Source of the DNA: HdN1 sp964473645
Lineage (GTDB): Bacteria > Pseudomonadota > Gammaproteobacteria > Pseudomonadales > Ketobacteraceae
Reading direction: 5' to 3'
Assembly (NCBI GenBank): GCA_964473645.1
Contig: CAYYPW010000014.1
Location: forward strand, 62,001-126,000
Length of the DNA stretch: 64,000 nucleotides
Every line of letters begins with the position of its first letter. Positions within the stretch are counted from its first letter, which is position 1. The translations under genes and the position numbers were made by a program. Below are positions 60,501-64,000 of this stretch, piece after piece. The notes beneath the pieces are model-generated. The model searched no databases and was not told where the DNA came from. It saw nothing but the letters and a program-made list of their open reading frames with translations.

Positions 60501-61327
60501 CTCACTTCTTTCCACCCGGGGGCCTTGGCTATTCCCAATGGTTGGAAGCTGTAGAGCCCTCGGCAGATAAAGTCATTTGCATTTCACGGTCCGTCGCATC
60601 GAACCTGCAAGACTGGCTAAATGGCTGCGAAACAGGAGCTATTTCAAATTTAGCGATCGAGTGGTTTCACCTGGGGGCCGATGTCGAGAATTCCGCACCG
60701 ACAGCAGGTGTTCCAGTCAATGCAACACAAATATTAAAGGAACTCAGCGAGGCAACGAGTTTTCTAATGGTGGGAACCATTGAGCCACGTAAAGGCCATT
60801 TACAGGTAATAGCCGCCTTTACGCAGCTGTGGGAGCGCGGGCTGGAAATAAATCTGGTGATTGTTGGAAATGAAGGGTGGAAACATTTACCCGACGATTG
60901 CCGATCCACCATTCCCCAGATAGTCAGTACGCTTCGCCAGCATCCAGAGCGCGACAGGCGCTTGTTTTGGCTCGAAGATGTTAGCGATGAATATCTCGAA
61001 CAGATATACGCTGCCGGTCATTGCCTGATTGCAGCAAGCGAGGGGGAAGGGTTCGGTTTGCCGCTCATTGAAGCGGCGCACCATCACTTGCCCATCATTG
61101 CACGAGATATTGCCGTATTCCGCGAGATTGCAGGTGATAATGCCTTTTATTTTGACGGGCTTGAGAAAGAAGACCTGATGCTGGCAATTGATCAGTGGCT
61201 AAAGCAATACAAGCAGAACTGCCATCCACAAACCGTCACCATGCCACTATTGACGTGGAAGCAAAGCGCCGCTCAACTGATCAATGTGTTATGCAATAAC
61301 ACATTGATCCCCTTCAAAACAGTTTGA
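57515..61327 (+). CDS. FkbM methyltransferase-coiled coil-double glycosyltransferase protein
   Basis: 1270 residues. Residues 1-215: FkbM methyltransferase (FYIDVGANDPTIASVTRVFY, FLKIDVEGFEREVILGM). About 225-300: an Ala/Gln-rich coiled coil (AQAQQAETQARQALARAESA). About 430-800: first GT4-type glycosyltransferase (LPPERSGISDYSAELLPELA, CSFGMLGSTKLNKQLLNAF). About 890-1265: a second one (DLKTGIQRVVRALTLALIQA, LMVGTIEPRKGHLQVIAAF, EGEGFGLPLIEAAHHHLPII). Coiled coils between transferases can act as rulers for chain length in O-antigen systems (WbdD-like idea). The order suggests a chain-extending and capping enzyme acting with the upstream exporter ATPase. Confidence 0.88.
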   Translation: MIISYAQNFEDVMLWRALRHIENGFYIDVGANDPTIASVTRVFYERGWNGINIEPLSTHSKDLQRERERDINLCCAAGATPGEIDIWECNILGWASADRHVIENHIATGKTGHYQRVPVRTLTDICEKHAPADIHFLKIDVEGFEREVILGMDFKRFRPWIVVVEATKPSSPEEVYQHWEGLLLVNDYFFAYADGLNRFYLAQERNPLAAAFRYPPNFFDFFCKAEQVQAEQNVHIAQAQAQQAETQARQALARAESAEKRARQVESLSMRQQSTVTHLETRLEQTQKLLDLMQESTSWRMTKPIRLAENTFKQYTTKENVHRMWVRSRVLLAYSHARLYVNRRPALKRSVLTLLKRLPVVVNFIEKNVHAYPKTIQHKETNDFTTLTRHARRIHASLINEIKRSEETPIDVNIFTKKENDSLFFLSSDEKKRPRLAYISPLPPERSGISDYSAELLPELARHYEIDVVIAQPEVASPWISKNCRALTIDEFLRRSHQYDRVVYHFGNSPFHSHMFDLLEVIPGIVVLHDFFLGDAMAFRESQQKPSHALTWALYNSHGYSAVAERFGDSQAKAIQKFPACFEIFQNARGVFVHSEHSRHLAEKWFGHQTASVINVVPLLRAPGTAGDRTQIRERLGINIDDFVVCSFGMLGSTKLNKQLLNAFLRSSLAKQTHCMLIFVGQNPDGEYGQHIMDIINASGLQSRIRISGWIDLPVYHDYLRIADAAVQLRSHSRGETSAAVLDCMNYGIPTIINAHGALAEYTADHAWILPDTFESEHLVHALETLESEPALRNMLGKRAQEHVHARHAPGACALQYKNKIEHAYSHPRNHWQTPIYEMAHKNVDQHDTQAFIEFSQNIARTYPQPASAPQLLLDVSVTCRNDLKTGIQRVVRALTLALIQAQFHEYRIEPVYLCDDGGQWRYRYARRWAATQLNIPKDWATDDVIEQSANDKLLVLDFTGAYFVEAERAGLYRRLKAEGVKIEVILYDMLPLLFPHFFPPGGLGYSQWLEAVEPSADKVICISRSVASNLQDWLNGCETGAISNLAIEWFHLGADVENSAPTAGVPVNATQILKELSEATSFLMVGTIEPRKGHLQVIAAFTQLWERGLEINLVIVGNEGWKHLPDDCRSTIPQIVSTLRQHPERDRRLFWLEDVSDEYLEQIYAAGHCLIAASEGEGFGLPLIEAAHHHLPIIARDIAVFREIAGDNAFYFDGLEKEDLMLAIDQWLKQYKQNCHPQTVTMPLLTWKQSAAQLINVLCNNTLIPFKTV

Positions 61328-61342
61328 AATTGGTGACAAAAA

Positions 61343-61490
61343 ATGATTATAAAAAAAGCAATGTCACTACGTAAGAATGAAACAATGCTTGCCGTACTCC
61401 GGTCAATGAAAGGCCTGATGAACACAGCCACCGGGGAAGCAATCGATGCAAAACCAGCCCCCCCCTTGAAACGCTTAAACGATTTTTAAG
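61343..61490 (+). pseudogene. 5' fragment of the following methyltransferase gene
   Basis: 48 codons (MIIKKAMSLRKNETML ... LKRLNDF) ending at TAA just after a T5 run, 15 bases past the previous gene. Adding one T to the run would read on as LSNRPVMYQQALEAA into the next gene. So this is probably the real N-terminus split by a -1 frameshift, or a sequencing error. Confidence 0.6.
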
Positions 61491-61500
61491 CAATCGCCCG

Positions 61501-62655
61501 GTGATGTATCAACAGGCTCTGGAAGCAGCACAAACCTATGTATCTAAATTGCAGGACGGCGATATTGGCTGGCTACACTCCAAGCCTTTCGATCCAACGC
61601 CGAGGAATCCACAATACTATCGCCTGATGCATGACCTGCTGAATATCTTGCAGGTATTGCAAATTCCAGCTCAAGGCCGCATTCTCGAAATCGGCTGCGG
61701 ATCGGGGTGGATCACCGAAATATTATTGATGCTGGGCTTTACGGTAGATGCGCTGGAACCTTCTGCGCAGCTGGTAGCCATCGCCAAAGAGCGCTGCGCT
61801 GGGCTCACACCGCATTACCGCCATGTCGAACCCACAAAGATTCGATTCCACCTATCCACGCTGGAAGAAATTGACTTTGATGACAAGAGCTTTGACGCCA
61901 TCCTTTACTTTGATGCACTCCATCACGTTGTACACGAAAAGATTGCCATTGAAAAAAGCTTTCGCTTCTTGAAGCCCGGGGCCCAAATTGCAGTGGTTGA
62001 GGGGGCCTGGCATCCCGATTTTAAGGATTTGGAAGCAGAGCTAATCGCAGAAATGGATAAATTCGGCACGCTGGAAAATCCCTTTTCTACAGAATACCTT
62101 GATCTTTTACTCCATGATGCGGGCTTTACCGAAGTGCAGCGTTATGCGGGAATTAACGGATTTTTTACTGCAGAGCAGTTGGCGCAACCGCTACGTAATT
62201 TTGCAAGCAGTACATTGGCCAGATCAAACAATATTACAGCCCGAAAACCTATTCCAGAAAATTTACTTTACCCCAGCTGCGCTGACCTAACCTGTAAGAC
62301 AGATCTGCGCATCACCCTGCTCAGGGGCGGCATAGAAAAGGCCAGCAAAATCGCTCGCCTTGAAATTGAACTGGAAAACATGGGGCAAACCCAGCTCGAC
62401 AATAACCCCACACGGCGTGGACACATCACTTTGGCAATGCGTCAGGGAGCGCCAGGCAGCCCAAACTTCATCGAATGTACGCAGCGGCACCGCCTTCCGC
62501 AGCCACTAATCCCCGGTGAAAGACTTAAGACTACACTTTCGTTTTCACTCCCACCTGAAGCGACGTTAACCGAATGGCAGCTAGATGCTGTCGCAGAGCA
62601 CTTGTTCTGGTTTTCAAATCAGGGTGTCAGGTCGTGCCCGATACCCTGCATTTAA
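61501..62655 (+). CDS. SAM-dependent methyltransferase (glycan cluster), apparently lacking its original 5' end
   Basis: 384 residues as it stands; GTG 61501 or ATG 61504 could start it, but no ribosome site is visible. The class I methyltransferase domain has motif I RILEIGCGSGWITEIL (about 60-75), VDALEPSAQL, FDAILYFDALHHV and LKPGAQIAVVEG. The C-terminal 120 residues form a beta-sandwich-like domain (KTDLRITLLRGGIEKASKIA, LPQPLIPGERLKTTLSFSLP), which may bind the glycan. It likely modifies the same surface polysaccharide as the two upstream proteins. Confidence 0.8.
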   Translation: MMYQQALEAAQTYVSKLQDGDIGWLHSKPFDPTPRNPQYYRLMHDLLNILQVLQIPAQGRILEIGCGSGWITEILLMLGFTVDALEPSAQLVAIAKERCAGLTPHYRHVEPTKIRFHLSTLEEIDFDDKSFDAILYFDALHHVVHEKIAIEKSFRFLKPGAQIAVVEGAWHPDFKDLEAELIAEMDKFGTLENPFSTEYLDLLLHDAGFTEVQRYAGINGFFTAEQLAQPLRNFASSTLARSNNITARKPIPENLLYPSCADLTCKTDLRITLLRGGIEKASKIARLEIELENMGQTQLDNNPTRRGHITLAMRQGAPGSPNFIECTQRHRLPQPLIPGERLKTTLSFSLPPEATLTEWQLDAVAEHLFWFSNQGVRSCPIPCI

Positions 62656-62665
62656 AAAATCAATT

Positions 62666-62854
62666 ATGCCAAACCACGTCGACAAAGGACTGGAAATGAA
62701 CATCCTGAGTTACCTACGACAGCCACCTCCACCGCAGGCAACACCTCAGATTACGGCGTTGTCACCGTCACGCCGAAGCCAGGGCACCACCACTCGTCGG
62801 TTGCGTATCCTAATTGTGCGGTATAATCAATTTTACCGAAGGAAAATAGGTTGA
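62666..62854 (+). pseudogene. Short truncated frame at the end of the glycan cluster
   Basis: 62 codons beginning MPNHVDKGLEMNILSYLRQP and reaching RRLRILIV, which looks like the first strand of a glycosyltransferase. The frame then runs into the antisense of a vapC remnant. It is probably the start of a gene cut off by rearrangement. Similarity is too short to be sure. Confidence 0.35.
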
Positions 62855-62953
62855 AAGACGGCCTTTATCTCTTGTCATTAGCTGATACTTTTCAACGGCA
62901 GCATGCGCGCCTATAAAAAAGCCGGGGGGTATAGGACGAATAAAGCGCCTCTT
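62810..62953 (-). pseudogene. VapC-type PIN toxin, C-terminal remnant
   Basis: The last 47 codons read PIPPGFFIGAHAAVEKYQLM, TRDKGRLSTYFPSVKL, the characteristic end of VapC PIN-domain toxins. The N-terminal two-thirds, with two of the acidic metal residues, are not found upstream, and no vapB is seen. It is an inactive fragment. Confidence 0.7.
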
Positions 62954-63467
62954 CGTTTCGACTGCGTAGCTACCGGCGGCCAATTTTTCAGCGATTTTCT
63001 TGAAAGAAGCACCCATCAGGCGCATCTCGTCCTGCCGCGTCGCCGTAGCAAGTCGTTTGTGATCCGAATGGAGTGGTGAATTAGAGCTGGAACAGAGCCG
63101 TCTGATTCGGCGGCCCCGTCGCTTCATTGGTGCGGGGTAACGGTGTCGAATCTTTCAGCGCCAGATGTTGCTGTTGGGGTCTTGCAGAAGGGTATGGGAC
63201 ACTGTTCCAGCCCCGCTTTCTTGGTCGAAATAGAGACGCCTCCCCAAGGATCATTTAATCAAAATCCCTGTGGGAGGCTCAGCTTAATGTGATCAAATAG
63301 TGGGGGAAACCCATCAGCTAATGTGGTCAAGCACAATCACACCAGCAGCCAATAACGCTGACAAATAGGTGTTCTGACAGGTTGCGGAGCTGACAAGTAG
63401 AGGCTCTTGCAGGTAAAGGCTCATACAGATAAAGGCTCGATCAAGTGAATACTGTGTCAGGACCCCC
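62954..63467. other. Scrambled intergenic region
   Basis: About 510 bases of apparent rearrangement debris. Two similar lines (CAGCTTAATGTGATCAA at 63282, CAGCTAATGTGGTCAA at 63315) and a triple AGGCTC repeat (about 63400-63440) are visible. No intact gene was found. Confidence 0.4.
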
Positions 63468-64000
63468 ATGCCCCCACTGTCCGATGATCAAACGCTGCGG
63501 CTTCACCCATTGAAACGGGCACCGGCAGCAGGGATGGCTGCAGCCCTGGTGCTTCTGCTGACAGGCTGCCTGGCCGCCCCCGTATACGAAGGTCCGAGAT
63601 CAGGCCATTTTGACGGCACGCGCTTTCACAACGGCGTCCCCAACGACAAATCACTCGCTGACATCATCGCCCTGGGCGCCAGCATGCCGTTCCAGGCGGC
63701 GACATGGGACAAACCGGCTGTAACACCACCTGCGCCTCCTGTTCCCGAACGTCGCACGCACGCGGCTGTCACCTATATCAACCATGCAACGACGCTGATT
63801 CAGGTCGATGGTCTCAACATTCTCACCGACCCAGTGTTTTCCGAGCGGGTCAGTCCGTTTTCGTGGTGGGGCCCCAAACGCATCATGCCGCCCGCCATTC
63901 CGCTGGAAAAACTCCCTCCGATCGACGTCATTCTGGTGAGCCACAATCATTACGATCATCTCGATCTACCGTCGTTGCTTTCACTACAGTCTCGTCAGGC
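63468..64000 (+). CDS. Metallo-beta-lactamase-fold lipoprotein, N-terminal part (runs off window)
   Basis: 177 codons are visible. A long N-terminus leads to the lipobox LLLTGC (Cys after about 35 residues), so it is probably a lipid-anchored envelope protein. The MBL-fold hydrolase part resembles the UlaG/NAPE-PLD-like group: HAAVTYINHATTLIQVDGLN, ILTDPVFSERVSPFSWWGPK, and the metal motif VSHNHYDHLD close to the window end. The typical motif is HxHxDH, and HNHYDH fits. The substrate might be a phospholipid or lactone; not determinable here. Confidence 0.85.
   Translation, partial: MPPLSDDQTLRLHPLKRAPAAGMAAALVLLLTGCLAAPVYEGPRSGHFDGTRFHNGVPNDKSLADIIALGASMPFQAATWDKPAVTPPAPPVPERRTHAAVTYINHATTLIQVDGLNILTDPVFSERVSPFSWWGPKRIMPPAIPLEKLPPIDVILVSHNHYDHLDLPSLLSLQSRQ

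Noticed and set aside
1..64000. tRNA or rRNA genes
   Set aside because: I looked in the intergenic gaps for cloverleaf arms with the GGTTCRA T-loop pattern and for rRNA signatures and found none; a dedicated search would be needed to be certain.

Overview
The window looks like a chromosomal segment of a heterotrophic gammaproteobacterium. The evidence is a gammaproteobacterial-type LeuA and PanB, chemoreceptors, a secreted GH26 mannanase with two carbohydrate-binding modules, a secreted subtilase, a PEP-CTERM protein, and a LexA-type dyad of the CTGT-N8-ACAG form. A Cellvibrionaceae-like polysaccharide degrader is my best guess, but a betaproteobacterium cannot be excluded from sequence alone. 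No rRNA, tRNA or CRISPR array was seen.

Layout. (1) 1-4555: end of kynureninase overlapping a glutamine-synthetase-family enzyme, then panB and leuA. (2) 4713-13769: a chemoreceptor, a GtrA/glycosyltransferase pair, a secreted S8 protease, a tiny PEP-CTERM protein, and a Sel1/ankyrin protein overlapping a ferredoxin-flavoprotein. (3) 13912-20174: a tight operon for a membrane cytochrome b, two cytochromes c with 21 and 22 haem motifs, and a TPR/outer-membrane barrel protein, which together look like an electron conduit across the envelope. (4) 20276-36010: BLUF photoreceptor, PepSY/DUF2271/flavoreductase operon, universal stress protein with a P-type ATPase, GH26 mannanase, cyclase-PilZ protein, sugar transferase with a radical SAM enzyme, and a large chemoreceptor.

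(5) 36594-54577 is the accessory core. Eight complete, same-direction attC-like sites plus one 3' half-site (and possibly one more decayed site) punctuate the region. Every intact gene between them lies on the + strand, and no integrase gene is visible, so I read it as an integron cassette array lacking an integrase (CALIN). Its unusually long cassettes carry a secreted protein of unknown function, a two-gene secreted/outer-membrane pair, a 1370-residue protein with the order PD-QxK nuclease, TPR, GreA/B C-terminal-like domain and PIN nuclease, a complete Gabija system (gajA-gajB), and a lone AAA ATPase behind a perfect dyad. One long cassette also holds decayed IS21 and IS91 elements. Conserved noncoding modules flank most sites. 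The right edge of the array abuts a 5'-truncated spermidine-synthase-like gene and a broken Fic gene.

(6) 55449-62854: a surface-glycan cluster with a Wzt-like ABC ATPase fused to an FkbM methyltransferase, a 1270-residue FkbM/coiled-coil/double-glycosyltransferase protein, and a methyltransferase whose 5' end is frameshifted. It decays into a truncated gene and a vapC remnant. (7) The window ends inside a lipoprotein of the metallo-beta-lactamase fold.
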